From Lepidostoma basale (taxonomy: Eukaryota; Arthropoda; Insecta; Trichoptera; Lepidostomatidae), in the NCBI GenBank assembly GCA_022606425.2, contig JAHDVF020000009.1, positions 1,885,794-1,949,793 on the forward strand: DNA of 64,000 nucleotides, written 5' to 3'. Under the pieces are notes generated by a model. That model was not told where the DNA came from. It did no database searches and saw nothing but the letters and a program-made list of their open reading frames with translations. Every line of letters starts with the position of its first letter. Position 1 is the stretch's first letter. Shown here piece by piece: positions 32,905 to 43,640 of this stretch. The position numbers were made by a program, and so were the translations under genes.

Positions 32905-33400
32905 GTGTGTACCCTTGTGTATGTAAGTGAAGCATGGAACTGGCAAAAGAAGGATGAAAGCAGAATAAATGCAGTAGAAATGAGATCTTTAAGACGAATA
33001 TGTGGTAAATCTGTATATGATAGTGTCAAATGCAAGTATAAGAAGTGAATGCGGTGCGAATGAAAGTGTTATGAACTATTGAACTGAAAATAATGAAAGG
33101 GTCATTAAGGTGGTTTGGACACATGGAAAAAATGAGTGAAGACAGAATGGTGAAGAAGGTATATGTAAACGGTGGGAACGGAGCTAGAAATAGAGGAAGA
33201 CCGAGGAAAACGTGGCACGATCAAATCAATCAAATATTACATGTAGGTCACGCGAGGAGTCGGAGAAATCGACGTGCATGCGTGACAAGATGTATGAATG
33301 TAGAGGAATCGAGAGAAGTAAGTCAGAACAGAACAGTGTGGCGTTCCATTATTTCTGCCTACCCCTCCGGGGAGACGGCGTGATGGCTAGTTAGTTAGTT
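32905..33400 (+). mobile_element. LINE-alpha 3' end
   Basis: The first part is frameshifted (SEAWNWQKKDES region at 32925). The open frame 33093-33383 reads MKGSLRWFGHMEKMSEDRMV, KKVYVNGGNGARN, RGRPRKTWHDQINQILHVGH, RRACVTRCMNVEESREVSQ, SIISAYPSGETA. It has the hairpin and GTTAG tail. Confidence 0.85.
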
Positions 33401-33414
33401 TTAAATTAAAAGTA

Positions 33415-33500
33415 TAGATTTATTGTTTCTTTAACATCGATGTTAAACTCCATATTAAATAATTAATACGTATATTTTCTAAAATAAAGTATTTTTAATT
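33415..33500. mobile_element. family C foldback, left-end scrap
   Basis: 'Attgtttctttaacatcgat' and 'ccatattaaataattaatac' match other family C left ends. The ribozyme-like part is absent. Confidence 0.4.
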
Positions 33501-33951
33501 TTCTTGGACATTTTCAAATGTCAAATAGATAAGACTTACTTACTTAAGTTTTTACTTACACTACGTAAGAATTTAATTTCAAATAATTCTCCAAGCTTCA
33601 AAATATTACTTTAGGACTACATCTAGCATTGTCTTACCTCTCTATTGTCTCCACTTACACATTTACGCGACTTAGTCAAAAGTCTTTTAAGGCAGAAGAC
33701 GCCCCCGACCTTAACCTTGCCGGGACAATGACTAATCAGTCTTCCACCCACAGTCCTCCATTCCGTATGCAGATTGCAGGAGATGCCATACTGTTCCATA
33801 TGCGACGTTGTTAACAACATGAAAAACATCTTATATACGGTAAAACGATTACACCAATGGATACATTACATTCCAAATAGGTGGAAATTTAATATTTCGT
33901 ATCAACATATTTAATTTTTTTTAAATAAACATAACATTTTTGAATAAATTT

Positions 33952-34160
33952 AGTTACACTTTGTATAACAACACTTTTTATTTTTACTGAACGCAGACAT
34001 GTTTCGGTTACAAGTAACCTTTATCAATGTATACCATTTTAACAGTCAAATAAAACTGTTAAAAATTGTATACATTGATAAAGGTTACATGAACCCGAAA
34101 CATGTCTGAGTTCAGTAAAAATAAAAAGTGTTGTAATACAAAGTGTAACTATATTTATTC
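33952..34160. mobile_element. family F foldback, both arms
   Basis: Inverted arms from 'gttacactttgtataacaac' to its inverse near 34150. The minus motif (33996-34027) and the plus motif (34075-34106) both read TTGATAA, stem GGTTA/TAACC-type, CGAAACATGTC. The stem is strong, but C3 and G8 of the hammerhead core are changed in both arms. Confidence 0.6.
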
Positions 34161-34184
34161 AAATATGAATCCACAACACAAAGT

Positions 34185-34440
34185 GAAGGCGAATATAGAA
34201 GAAAAGAAAAAAACATAGCTAAACATTCTTATATATTCGCCAATACTCTAAGTTGCGTATTCCAATTTGAATACTATTTGTAAAAATATATAGGTATTTA
34301 AATCATTTTTTGCAATTTACACGAACTTATTTCGGACTATAGAAGTTATTTAACATTTTTAAAATTGTTAAAAACTTCAGGCTGAAGAAGGACGTATACA
34401 GTCTGAAACGTGTTTGTACAAAAGTGCAAAAAAATATGAA
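34185..34440. mobile_element. family B-related foldback (family H)
   Basis: It starts near 'acacaaagtgaaggcgaata'. The minus motif (34325-34345) is reduced to GTCCGAAATAAGT; the plus motif at 34382-34414 is well kept. The centre is 'aaatttttaacaattttaaaaatg'-like. Confidence 0.5.
34382..34414 (+). ncRNA. hammerhead-like motif, intact core
   Basis: CTGAAGA 34382-34388, extra A, stem II GGAC (34390-34393) with GTCT (34401-34404), GAA, palindrome-like ACGTGT, U17 at 34414. Stem I pairing is poor, so activity is doubtful. Confidence 0.45.
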
Positions 34441-34799
34441 CATACAATAAAATTCAAATGTAAATTTATGGTCTATATCCATGTTAAAGTTAAGCGTTGT
34501 TTTTCTTTAATAAACAATTTGTTTATTGTTAATTTACACATAAATCACAGCCAAACATTAAAAGGTTGACAAACAACATGAGAGTGCTGACGTCACGGAA
34601 TATTTAAAATCTAAAGTACTCGGTCAGTATTGTAGTTTCATTGGTAAAAATTTCCATATTTCTGGTTCACAAATCCCAGTACTGTTCGGTATTCGGGAAA
34701 AAATAGTTATCACTTATTTGCAGGCGCAAACATACCAGTACTGTCTTACCACCGGACACAGGTTAAGTTCAATTAATTCACCGTACACATATTCATATC

Positions 34800-35230
34800 A
34801 TTTTCTTCTTCCTTATTGTAGACCTATGTAGTCTGTTCTCCAGAGTGTTGCTCCTCCTGTTAGGTAGATTCCCAGCTGTCCTTCGATCTTTTAGGAGGTC
34901 TTCCACGAGGACGAGTCCTATGAGGTTGATTATGCAATGCAATATAGGGGAGTCTGGTGGTGTCCATTATTTGAACACGACCGTACCAGTCCCTTCTTCG
35001 CTGTCTGCTCCATCTTGTAATATCCTCAACCGCACATATCTCTCTTATTCTGGTGTTCCTCACGCGATCCCTCAGTGTCTTGCCTGCTATCGTCCTCAGT
35101 GTCTTCATTTCGGAAGTCCTCAAAACTTGTTTGGTCCTTACTGTGTCTGCCCTTGCTTCGACGCCATATGTTATTATTGGTCTTACGCATGCTTTATAGA
35201 TTCTCATCTTACTCTTATTCATATCTCATC
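34800..35230 (-). mobile_element. LINE-beta 3' end, long open frame
   Basis: Minus strand 34860-35222: NKSKMRIYKACVRPIITYGV, RTSEMKTLRTIAGKTLRDRV, RNTRIREICAVEDITRWS, RRDWYGRVQIMDTTRLPY, PRGRPPKRSKDSWEST. Then stop and the tail 'gtctacaataaggaagaaga'. A C-terminal domain after the reverse transcriptase; 5' truncated. Nearly intact frame, so a younger copy than most. Confidence 0.85.
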
Positions 35231-35697
35231 ATATTCATATCAATCACATTAATTTTTCTTTATCCATAGTGGTCGCTGATCCCGTTATTCAGTTGATGCA
35301 ATACTAGGTTCAATGTTTTACATATCATCACTTCTAAAATCTTCTAACTCTTAGTACATTGTATGGAGTATTTTGCTTTCTCTAATCGAAAATGTGTATC
35401 ACCGAGTTCTATGCTATAATGATATCTCTTTGTATGGCGTGTATTAATGGTTTTTATAACTGTACTCTAGCGTTTAATGAGATCTTATGTGTGTTGCCAA
35501 GTGAAATGATACATTTCGTACTGAACACACAATATACGTACTGAATAAAGAATATAAATTATTTCGTTCGATTTTAATGCACTTTCATATACGAGTACAT
35601 ACTTAATAGTTAAATACCTCATTTGTGTTTGCTTTTTTTTAGTTTTTGTAGGCTCAATAAAAAGTGTGAGCCTTTACATTAAAGTTTAAAATCTTGC
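35231..35697. other. no feature recognised
   Basis: No frame or repeat partner. Confidence 0.3.
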
Positions 35698-36120
35698 TCT
35701 GACTAACTAACTAACAAACCATCACGCCGTCTCCCCGACTTTCTTTCCTGACATATTTCTCTCGCTTCCTCAACATTCATACATCGTGTCATGCACGCGC
35801 GTCGATTTCTCTGACTCCTCACATGGCCGACATTCAATATTTGATTTATTTGATCGTGCCACGTTTTCCTCGGTCTTCCTCTATTTCTGGTTCCATTTAC
35901 ATCGTTAACATATAATTTTTTTACCATTCTTTCTACATTCATTCTTTCCAAATGTCCAAACCACCTAAATGATCCATTCATTATTTTGTTCATAACACCA
36001 TCATTCGCACCGCATTCACTTCTTATATTTTCATTCGACACTCTATCATACACAGAGTATCTACACATTCGTCTAAGAGATCTCATTTCTACTGCATTTA
36101 TTCTACTTTCATCCTTCAAA
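35698..36120 (-). mobile_element. LINE-alpha 3' end with terminal deletion
   Basis: Minus strand: MKDESRINAVEMRSLRRMCR, SVYDRVSNENIRSECGANDG, MNGSFRWFGHLERMNVERMV, KKLYVNDVNGTRN, RGRPRKTWHDQINQILNVGH, RRACMTRCMNVEEAREICQE. About 40 bases coding VWQSILSAYP are deleted, joining ERK directly to the 3' hairpin remnant. Confidence 0.85.
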
Positions 36121-36185
36121 AGACATAAGCCAGACTGACTTTATTCTTTTTTCTTGCTCTGACCCTTTTATTATTATTATTTTTG

Positions 36186-36310
36186 TGAGTAACAAAAGTG
36201 GAAGTAGTAAAAAATAATCGTTTTATTTCATTTTTATTTAAAATGAACTTCCATTAAGAGATTTTCATAAAATCATTCGATTATATTATTTATCATTTTT
36301 ATTAAATAAA
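36186..36310 (+). mobile_element. family D foldback, outer right arm only
   Basis: 'Aaaagtggaagtagtaaaaa', then 'ttttatttcatttttattta' and 'aaatgaacttccattaagag', as after the plus motif at 43530-43640 and 56940-57045. Here the motif itself is missing. Confidence 0.5.
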
Positions 36311-36319
36311 TCATTACAC

Positions 36320-36342
36320 CATTATCGCGCAAGCTAAGTCGA
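36320..36342 (-). mobile_element. SINE S1 scrap
   Basis: 'Cgcgcaagctaagtcgatgt' matches the S1 3' region (gcgcgagccaaatcgatgt). A LINE-alpha tail follows at once. Confidence 0.4.
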
Positions 36343-36344
36343 TG

Positions 36345-36620
36345 TTAAACTAACTAACCATCACGCCGTTTCTCCGGTGGGGTAGGCAGATAGGATGGAC
36401 CACCACATTGAGCTCTCGAGCTTCTTCTATATTCATACATCGTAACATTCACGATCGTCGATTTTTTCGAATGTGGTCGCATTTAAGTAATTTATTTATT
36501 TGGTCATGTCATGTTTTCCTCGGTTTTTCTTCCCATTCACACTGCTTGTATACAACTTTTTAACTTTTCATCTCTCATCCATTCGTTCCATATGTTCAAA
36601 CCATCTAAATGATCCTTCTT
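36345..36620 (-). mobile_element. LINE-alpha 3' end, decayed
   Basis: It has the 'actaactaaccatcacgccg' tail and hairpin. Coding matches (RACM region, WHDQ region, MERMDE region) are broken by deletions; it ends at 'catctaaatgatccttctta'. Confidence 0.65.
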
Positions 36621-36635
36621 ATGGTGTAATCTATA

Positions 36636-37430
36636 GCTTAATAGAAATAGAATTAAAGTAATGGCGTTACAGTCAATATTGGTTTTCACAGTTTTTTTCG
36701 GAAAATTAAAAGTCTCTGTCCGTCAATTTGTCAGTACGCATTTGGGATTTAAAGTGAACGCACGCACTTATGTGTTCTGAATTATAATCAATATTTTATA
36801 TAAAGTTTTTAATTATTATCAGATAAATATATTATTATATATAACAGAAATCATCAGCGACTTTTATAATTATATTTCACAATTAGCTGAAAAATTGATG
36901 TGCACATTTACAGCCATTAACCTATTTTAACCTTTCTATTTCAATTATGCAGCATAATTGTTATAATATTGGTACGTGTGCTTGTGTGTGTTTATAAATA
37001 TTGTATTTATCACCTTCATTAGTCGTATGTGAGAGCGATACAAAACACGGCAAAAGAAATTAGCTGTTGGTACTAAGTATTTTTCAGTTCATTGACTCGG
37101 AAGAATGGAACACGCATTTATAATAAAATGGAGGCATGTGTGCGTATGCGTGTATACTCGAACGTAAAAACATATCAAGTGGGTTTACGACACTGAGTTC
37201 AAAATACCTTTGATCTTCTTAAGATTAATAGATGTTCTTTATTCAAATAATGTGCATACTTGATGGTTTACAAACGGCAAAAATAATTGATCGTTTAAAT
37301 ACGTAATAAAAATTCAATGCCCAAGTAAACTCATCAGAGTATTACATCACCTTTCTTGTCATGCTTTTGACTTTGACAATCAATTGACAAAGTACACGTA
37401 TAAATGGACAACAAACGTAGAGCACTGGCA
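36636..37430. other. no feature recognised
   Basis: AT-rich, no frame or partner repeat. Confidence 0.3.
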
Positions 37431-37439
37431 ACAAACATA

Positions 37440-37745
37440 ACTCTCTCTCTCTGGTTTCAATCCTGGGATTGGATTGCAGCAATTTCCTATATTCTTCTCT
37501 CCCATTCTTCCCTGTCTTGTGCGGCTCTTTTGAAATCTGCATATGATGAGCAGCGCACGTCCACCAACAGGTCCTCCAGGTAATCTCTGCCTGGGCGTCC
37601 CCTTGAGTTTGTCCCCTCGGTCATACCCTCCATTATGGCATGCAAGAGGCTTTCTTGTCATATTACATGGCCGATCCATCTTGCACGCCTTTCTGACAAG
37701 GTCCTGAGCAGGTACCTTCCTCCTTCGATTCTATGGAGATCCTCA
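37440..37745 (-). mobile_element. LINE fragment (other family)
   Basis: Minus strand: IEGGRYLLRTLSERRARWIG, HVI, stop, QESLLHAIMEGMTEG, SRGRPGRDYLEDLL, DFKRAAQDREEWERRI. The RWIGHV and RGRP.R..YL.D motifs are typical of LINE C-termini. The family is not placed. Confidence 0.65.
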
Positions 37746-37749
37746 TCAT

Positions 37750-38689
37750 TTTATCTCTTAAAAAAAAAACGCGATTTGATTCGTACTAATTATTTAATGT
37801 AGGTAGAGCTTCACATCCAAATATTGTTGCCGTTATTGAAATTATTTTATCAATATTTATTAGGTGTATAACAACATTGTTTCAATTAAGAATACATTTA
37901 ATTTTGTAACATTTCATGGTAGCTACAAACTCTTTCGGAGTTCTCCGGAGTTCTTCTGAGGTTCGGAATAATTCTAGTAAACTATTTTAAAAGATTCAGT
38001 TAAAGCTCTTCATGAATATTTTGATTTGCTCATAATTAATTCAAAACTTCAGAGCCAACTAAATGAAAATGCATCCACTAGTGATGGGAAATCTTTCTGT
38101 ATAATTAATTAGGGACATCGAAAGTTTCAGCTTTTGTATGCATTTAATAATTTTACAGGAAGGTCTGGCTGGAACAATTAGTGAGTTGAATATTTATGAG
38201 CCCTCCGATGAATAATTAAGTTGGGAATGCGCAGCCAATCTCCGAGTTCATTTCGCTAATTTGTTTAAGTTGCTTTACTTTCATTTTTGTTATCTTAAAG
38301 CGTGCACTGCCTGTAACAACGCTGTGTTAAAACAGTGTTTGTATTTACTCATCTAAACAGACTCTGTATTTACTCTTATTATTATAGTATTAATTTGACG
38401 AATACTCGTTAAAACGTAATAGTAAAATAATTCCCTTAGGTTTTTATTATTTTTTTATGCTTCTCTTATGAATTATTATTATGTATTATAATTGCAAACG
38501 ATCTGGAATTGAATGTCTGTTATGTTTGTGATTTTTATTCAAATAAATGAAATGAAATAAATATACAATATATAGATATAGCTATATTTAAATATATACA
38601 GATATCCATGGCGTGTTTGGAATGATACCACATTGGAAATAAGTGTGGAACTAACTGGCTTAATGGGGTAACCTAGTGTCGAGTTACCA
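37750..38689. other. no feature recognised
   Basis: AT-rich, no frame or partner repeat. Confidence 0.3.
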
Positions 38690-38850
38690 AGACGCCTCGG
38701 CGGAACAGAGTGGAAGGGTGAAAACAGGATAAATGTTGCGGAAATGAGGTCATTAAGGGGGGTACGCGGAAGTCATTGTATGATCGCGTGAGAAATGAGG
38801 ATAGACAGAAAGTATGTATGTGCGGAGAAATGTGAATCTGACAAGATAAA
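38690..38850 (+). mobile_element. LINE-alpha-like scrap
   Basis: 'Gggtgaaaacaggataaatg', 'gcggaaatgaggtcattaag' and 'tcattgtatgatcgcgtgag' follow the order coding ESRINAVEMRSLRR and YDRV in LINE-alpha, but are diverged. Confidence 0.5.
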
Positions 38851-38974
38851 GCAAAAACGCGATAAAAGAAAAGTGCAAATGAAAAAGCGTACACTCAAGT
38901 GTAATCATTCTGAAATTCTTTTCCTCCATGATACATCTCGTACTTAATTTATTGTTATTATGCGTTGTATTAAA

Positions 38975-39122
38975 TGTATCTTCTTTTTCTTCTTCCTCAG
39001 CCTATTTCCGTCCATTCCTGGACAAAGGCCTCCTCCATTCGCTTCCATGTCACTCTGTCTTGTGCAGGTCATTCTTCCACCATAGTTGCGGTCGCCCTGC
39101 ACTTCTCTTTGCGCTGTATTAA
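38975..39122 (-). mobile_element. LINE-gamma 3' end
   Basis: Minus strand: RSAGRPQLWWKNDL, frame break, QDRVTWKRMEEAFVQEWTEIG, stop, then a GAAGAAGAAA tail. It matches the ending of the LINE-gamma copy at 26945. Confidence 0.65.
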
Positions 39123-39284
39123 ATTTAATGTATTGTAATTTTATTCACAATTTCAATTATTTTGTATTAAAAAATAAAATCTTTTAAATATTTATTTCAC
39201 CGAAAACGACCAGACGCCGGCTCCGTAATATCATAAATACGGAATTATACATATTATATACATGTACATACGATGTTATTGACT

Positions 39285-39500
39285 CTTATACAAGTATATG
39301 GAAATGAATCGAAAGAAGGATGAATGTAGAATTAATGTTGTAGAAATGCGATATCTTAGACGACTGTGTGAAAAAAATGTTAATGATAAAGTGTCGAATG
39401 AAAATATAGGAAGTAAATGTAGTGCGAATAAAAGTGTTATGAACGAAATAATGAAATGATTATTAAGATAGTTTAGACATATGGAAATAATGTTTTTTTA
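39285..39500 (+). mobile_element. LINE-alpha fragment, decayed
   Basis: 'Aaagaaggatgaatgtagaa', 'agtgtcgaatgaaaatatag' and 'gaacgaaataatgaaatgat' match the QKKDE, RVSNENI and NKIMKGS coding regions. Several stops. Confidence 0.6.
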
Positions 39501-39778
39501 ATTATATGTTTTTTTTAAACATATCAACTGCCGTGATAATCTCTCACCGCGTTGAAATTTACTAAAAATTTTCATGACAGTTTAATTTTAAAGCAGTAAC
39601 CCGTAAAACCAGCGGGAGCAAACGATAGAATATACATTAGAGTTTATATACAGGTTGGGGCAAAACTTACGAAAGGATTAACACGTTTTAAAATTAAAAA
39701 TTTAACTCATATAAATAATCAAATCTCAACGTGGAAATTGTCACTTTTGGATAATAAGTGATCATTAAGCGAAGCTTG

Positions 39779-40605
39779 ATGAGTTGTTTTAATGAACAAG
39801 GTTTATTAACCCTTAACGTACCGTGTTCAAAACAAAACGCTTGCTCCCATGTGGTAAGTTCAGTTTACCGCTAACTTTATCTAAATATCAAGCATATGAC
39901 TAGATGAATCAAAATTTAATTTATGTCATCTTGTAGGGAATTTCATTAGGAATAGATCGATATCTATAACATACATGTATTATTTGAAAAACATATCATT
40001 ATTAATTTTTTTCTGGAACCATGCGATTTCTGATATGTAATGCGTCATAGCATACGAGCGACTAAACATCAGGTATACACTTGTCTGCGCGCCGCGGCCG
40101 GCGGGGCGAAGATAAAGGCACCTAGGCAAAATGTATAGTACGTTCAAGACAACGAGTACGTATTAATATTTGTCCCTTTTGGTAAAGTGTTAATATTTTC
40201 ACAGTTCTGATATTATTAAGTTACGTGTTGCGTTTTCATCCAGTCGGTATTATTACGTACCTATTGAAAAGGTCAAAGATATAATTTATAATACGTTCAA
40301 AACAGCGAGTAAGTATTTGTCACTTTTGATAAAGTTGTATATATTAGCAAAACAAATTCTACCTTAACACGAATGAAGGTGAGGGCAGTCTTAGAAAATA
40401 TTTTTTTTTGGGATGAAGGAAGTAATTTTTTGCTTTTTTTTTATTACGAAATATTGAGAACACTTCAATGGAGGATTACAATTTTTTTATAATATTAGGG
40501 TCCATAGGTTTTAAGAAAATCAACTTTAAATTGGCAGTGGAAACTCAATTGACCACATGGCAACGCGACGGTTAATGAGTTGTTTTAATGAACAAGGTTT
40601 ATTAA
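39779..40605. repeat. 31-bp exact direct repeats flanking a 765-bp segment
   Basis: 'Atgagttgttttaatgaaca' plus 'aggtttattaa' occurs at 39779-39809 and 40575-40605. The segment between begins TTAACCCTTAACGTACC and ends (inverted) TTAACCGTCGCG, with CATGTGGT inverted a little further in on both sides. That looks like a TTAA element (piggyBac-like tips), but the flanking repeat is far too long for a normal target duplication. It also holds a diverged internal duplication ('tacgttcaagacaacgagta' and 'tacgttcaaaacagcgagta'). Confidence 0.5.
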
Positions 40606-40739
40606 TCACTTTCATAAAATTTATTTTGGATAGCGAACAGCATATATGCGTAGCTAATTCATACTTTGGTTGAAAATATTCCGTTTGTCTTTAGAATTTC
40701 CGAGAATTTGTCCTATATAATTACGATTATAATTTTTCA

Positions 40740-40808
40740 TATTTCTTTTTTCAGTCCCATGGTTCGTTTCCATACATAAGGGCCGGGACAAGAACACCAT
40801 GAAAACAT
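40740..40808 (-). mobile_element. LINE-alpha scrap
   Basis: The reverse complement codes GVLVPALMYGNEPWD, the start of the LINE-alpha C-terminal region. Confidence 0.5.
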
Positions 40809-41495
40809 TAGTTTATTAAACATTTTTGATTCAATCTGTAGTCAGCGGTTTTATTTCTGGACACAAGCAGGTTTAGCGGAGGCCGAGAGCCGTCCACTAT
40901 GGGAGAAGCGAGAGAATTGCCGAGCAATATATATCCCGCCCTATTGTTAACGTTGGCAGGTAAAACCGCGCTGCCCGATACTATTGTGTGTGGAGAAGAC
41001 TTAGTGCCTCCAGATTAGTCCTCTAATCAAAAGTTCAAAATTCAAACAACGTAGTATGCACCACGTACCTATGTGTGCCTGGAACCTTTTGTGCAGCTGC
41101 CGTGTGAAATTTCATTTATCTTTGCGTTTGTGTTGGTTTAATTAAGTGTTGCTTTATCATTAGAACAATTAACACAAAACAAATACTGTTACATAATTTA
41201 CTTCACTTAATATGAACACATTAAAGAAAATATGTTAATCCGTGATGTATTGACCATATAATTTTTTTACTTGATATTTTAAATCCTCATTCTTATGTGA
41301 ACCTACATTTATTCCTTTTATTATATTAATAAGTATCTGAGCTGCTATAATATTGTAAACTCATCAAAAGTATGAAACCATTTATTTTGTAAACATTCAT
41401 TGTTTAATTTAACATGTACACTTTTATGAAACACTTACAGAATGCATTTACAATAATAACCGAAATAGTGCTTCCTTCAGATGAACCTCACTTTA
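40809..41495. other. no feature recognised
   Basis: GC-richer at 40850-41000, otherwise AT-rich. No frame or partner. Confidence 0.3.
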
Positions 41496-41496
41496 A

Positions 41497-41740
41497 CAAA
41501 ATAATTAATACGAATGAAAACGACAGTTTTCTAGAAATTTTATTATATTTTATGGGAATGACATGTTTCGCCCTTCTAAGGCATTATCAAATGTCACATT
41601 TGATAATGCCTTAGAAGGGCAAAACATGTCATTCCCATAAAATATAATAAAACTTCTAGAAAATTGAGGTTTTCATTCGTACTAATTATTTAATATGGAG
41701 TTTTACATCATAGTTCAAGAAACAATTAATGAACAAAATA
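41497..41740. mobile_element. family C foldback, almost perfect arms
   Basis: The arms of about 95 bases (41497-41590 and 41600-41694) are nearly perfect inverses around a 9-base centre. The minus motif 41560-41590 reads TTGATAATGCC, GGGCGAAACATGTC; the plus motif 41600-41630 has GCAAAACATGTC. The end 'ttttacatcatagttcaaga' is shared with other C copies. The arm similarity suggests a recent copy or gene conversion. Confidence 0.7.
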
Positions 41741-41809
41741 AGTCCACCGCTGAAGGGGATAGAAAAAATATTCGTTACTTATAAACTAATAAAACATTTA
41801 AGTTATTAA

Positions 41810-42075
41810 AAGAAATATAAATAGAGTATCAAATGAAAATAAAATAAATGAACGCGTTGCGTTGCGAATGAAAGTGTCACGAACAAAATAAATAATGAAA
41901 CATTCAAATGGTTTGGAAACATTTAAAGAATGGTAGAAAAGTATGGGTATATAAACGATGTAAACGGAACTAGAAATATAGGTAGACCGAGGAAAACGCG
42001 GAAAATAAATCAAATTTTGAATGTCAGCCGCGTTAGGAGTCGAAGAAATCGACGTGCGTGACGATGTATGAATGT
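41810..42075 (+). mobile_element. LINE-alpha fragment, decayed
   Basis: Plus strand matches to RVSNENK, GANESVTNKINNETFKWFGN-like, KKYGYINDVNGTRN, GRPRKT, QILNVSRVRSRRNRRA; it ends before the 3' terminus. Confidence 0.65.
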
Positions 42076-42678
42076 TATGAAAATAACATATAACACTTAA
42101 ATATGTTTGTTTTTGGTAAAAAAAAACATGTATTATTATTTTATGATAAAAGCATTTGCTTCCAAAACATTATTTAATTTAAAGATCAAAGAAATATCGA
42201 TTTCCAAAGTGTTCCTATATTTTACTAAGTTTTCCATTCTTATATTATTGCGGCATTCCGTACCAAATTAAAATCCCGTAGGAAAGAAGAGAAGCGTTGG
42301 GTCGTTACTTCGGGGATATTTCGCGGAGAACCGAGATTTGCATTAAAAATGCTTAAAATAATAGGATTAGTCTAATTTCGTGAACCCAGAAAAGCTTTTT
42401 TGCCGCCGTATTTACAGGGTTTTCCTTTCCCGTTCAACATATACATCTCGATACTGAAACTTACTTTCCTACTCATATATGTATGAACATGTATTTTAAA
42501 TGGATCTACCGGCAATCGGCAATATAAAGCCAAAGTAGCATTGCTGGTTCGGCTCACATACATAAGTTTAGCTCTAAAAGCAGGGATCAAAGCTCTAATT
42601 AATGCTTTAAAACCCATTTGCGATAGCAAAAGCATACATTACTTTGATTTACTATTATATAGGTAATAGTAGTAGGCT
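42076..42678. other. no feature recognised
   Basis: The 87-codon minus frame (42372-42635) has no known domain. No partner repeat. Confidence 0.3.
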
Positions 42679-42996
42679 GTGGACGCCGCCCCAAGTGATG
42701 ATGCTGATGATGCTGGTGGTGCTGGTGCAGGTGGTCCTTCACCCTCGAGTGGAGTGTCTTTTGCACCAGCGCCCCACAAGTCGTCGTCTTCCTCCTCTGT
42801 CACGAAGAGGAAGAAGGGAGCCGGAAAGGGATCGAGTGGCGGTGGAAGCGCAGCCCTTCCCTCACCGGCTGCTTCACAGTCTGCTTCACAGGTTGATTCT
42901 CCGGCTGCTGCTGTTGTGGATCCATGTACGACTGGTACGAGTGTGGTGGCGGCCGCCGACCCCGGTGCGGGAGACGCTGCCAGAGCAATTAAATAG
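42679..42996 (+). CDS. GC-rich low-complexity open frame in element N, product unknown
   Basis: 105 codons, ATG to TAG, rich in Ala, Ser, Gly, Pro, Asp, with a basic patch KRKKGAGKGSSGG. No family recognised. The stop is at the 'aaatag' where the shorter copies begin. An overlapping frame (42644-43090) is also open, so the coding frame is uncertain, and compositional bias alone could keep both open. It could be a remnant of a LINE ORF1 or of a host exon picked up by the element. Confidence 0.3.
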   Translation: MDAAPSDDADDAGGAGAGGPSPSSGVSFAPAPHKSSSSSSVTKRKKGAGKGSSGGGSAALPSPAASQSASQVDSPAAAVVDPCTTGTSVVAAADPGAGDAARAIK

Positions 42997-43025
42997 ACAA
43001 CATGTGCACCATCTAGGAACGTTTT

Positions 43026-43220
43026 GTGTTAAATTATTTTTATTTTGTTATTTTATTTTATATCATTGTATTTTATATTATTTATTTTAGATTTATTTTG
43101 TGGGTGTCAGACGATCGAAGTGTGCGCGGGAGATGCCTATTGGTGGCGATGAGGTTCGCAACCCATCACACCGCGTCTCCCGCGGAGCGAAAAGAGAAGG
43201 ATGGAGTGCCGCATCAGTAA
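43026..43220 (+). CDS. 64-codon frame conserved in three element N copies
   Basis: MLNYFYFVILFYIIVFYII, then FRFILWVSDDRSVRGRCLLV and AMRFATHHTASPAERKEKDG. The same length and near-identical text occur at 2500-2694 and, on the minus strand, 51237-51431. A hydrophobic N-terminus from a T-rich stretch. Probably chance conservation of a repeat rather than a protein. The alternative frame of the same DNA leads into the LINE-alpha ending. Confidence 0.2.
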   Translation: MLNYFYFVILFYIIVFYIIYFRFILWVSDDRSVRGRCLLVAMRFATHHTASPAERKEKDGVPHQ

Positions 43221-43399
43221 AAGTGTGTCAGTCCATTCTCTCTGCCTACCCTTTCAGGAAGACGGCGTGATGGTTAGTTAGTTAGTATAAATCTCAATCA
43301 ATTGTTTGTAATTGATTTAACCATCATAATTCAGAAATCTATAATTCCGTCATTTAACTTTTAAAATATATATTCTTTTTTAAATGTAAATTTAAAATT

Positions 43400-43640
43400 T
43401 TTACGATGAAATAAAAAAAATAATAATTCCACTTTCGTCTTTATTTCGACAGCGACCGGTTTCGCCATGCTCGCTGGCATCGACATACTAGACCAGTCTT
43501 TCGATGCCAGCGAGCCTGGCGAAACTGGTCGCTGTCGAAATAAAGACAAAGTGGAAGTAATTAAAAAACATCGTTTTATTTCATTATTTTTTTAAAATGA
43601 ACTTCAGTTAAATCATTTGATTAAATAAAATATTCCTGTG
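43400..43640. mobile_element. family D foldback, both arms
   Basis: The minus motif 43454-43486 and the plus motif 43498-43530: (C)TGTCGA or CTTTCGA, stem GCCAG/CTGGC or GCCA/TGGC, GAAA, palindrome ACCGGT (ACTGGT on the right), C. Core A6 is U in this family. Arms run outward over 'gctgtcgaaataaagac' and 'agtggaagtaattaaaaaac'. Confidence 0.6.

Larger units (their letters stand above)
42660..43286 (+). mobile_element. non-autonomous retroelement N, longest copy
   Basis: It adds about 340 GC-rich bases upstream of the part seen at 2463 and 51164. It then has the T-rich block (43030-43090, ending TTATTTTAG like a splice acceptor), the conserved GC-rich block and the LINE-alpha 3' terminus (hairpin, GTTAG tail). 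It is the only copy with the upstream open frame. The 5' border is not defined. Confidence 0.6.

Noticed and set aside
34845..35252. 135-codon plus-strand frame
   Set aside because: Shadow of the LINE-beta frame on the minus strand.
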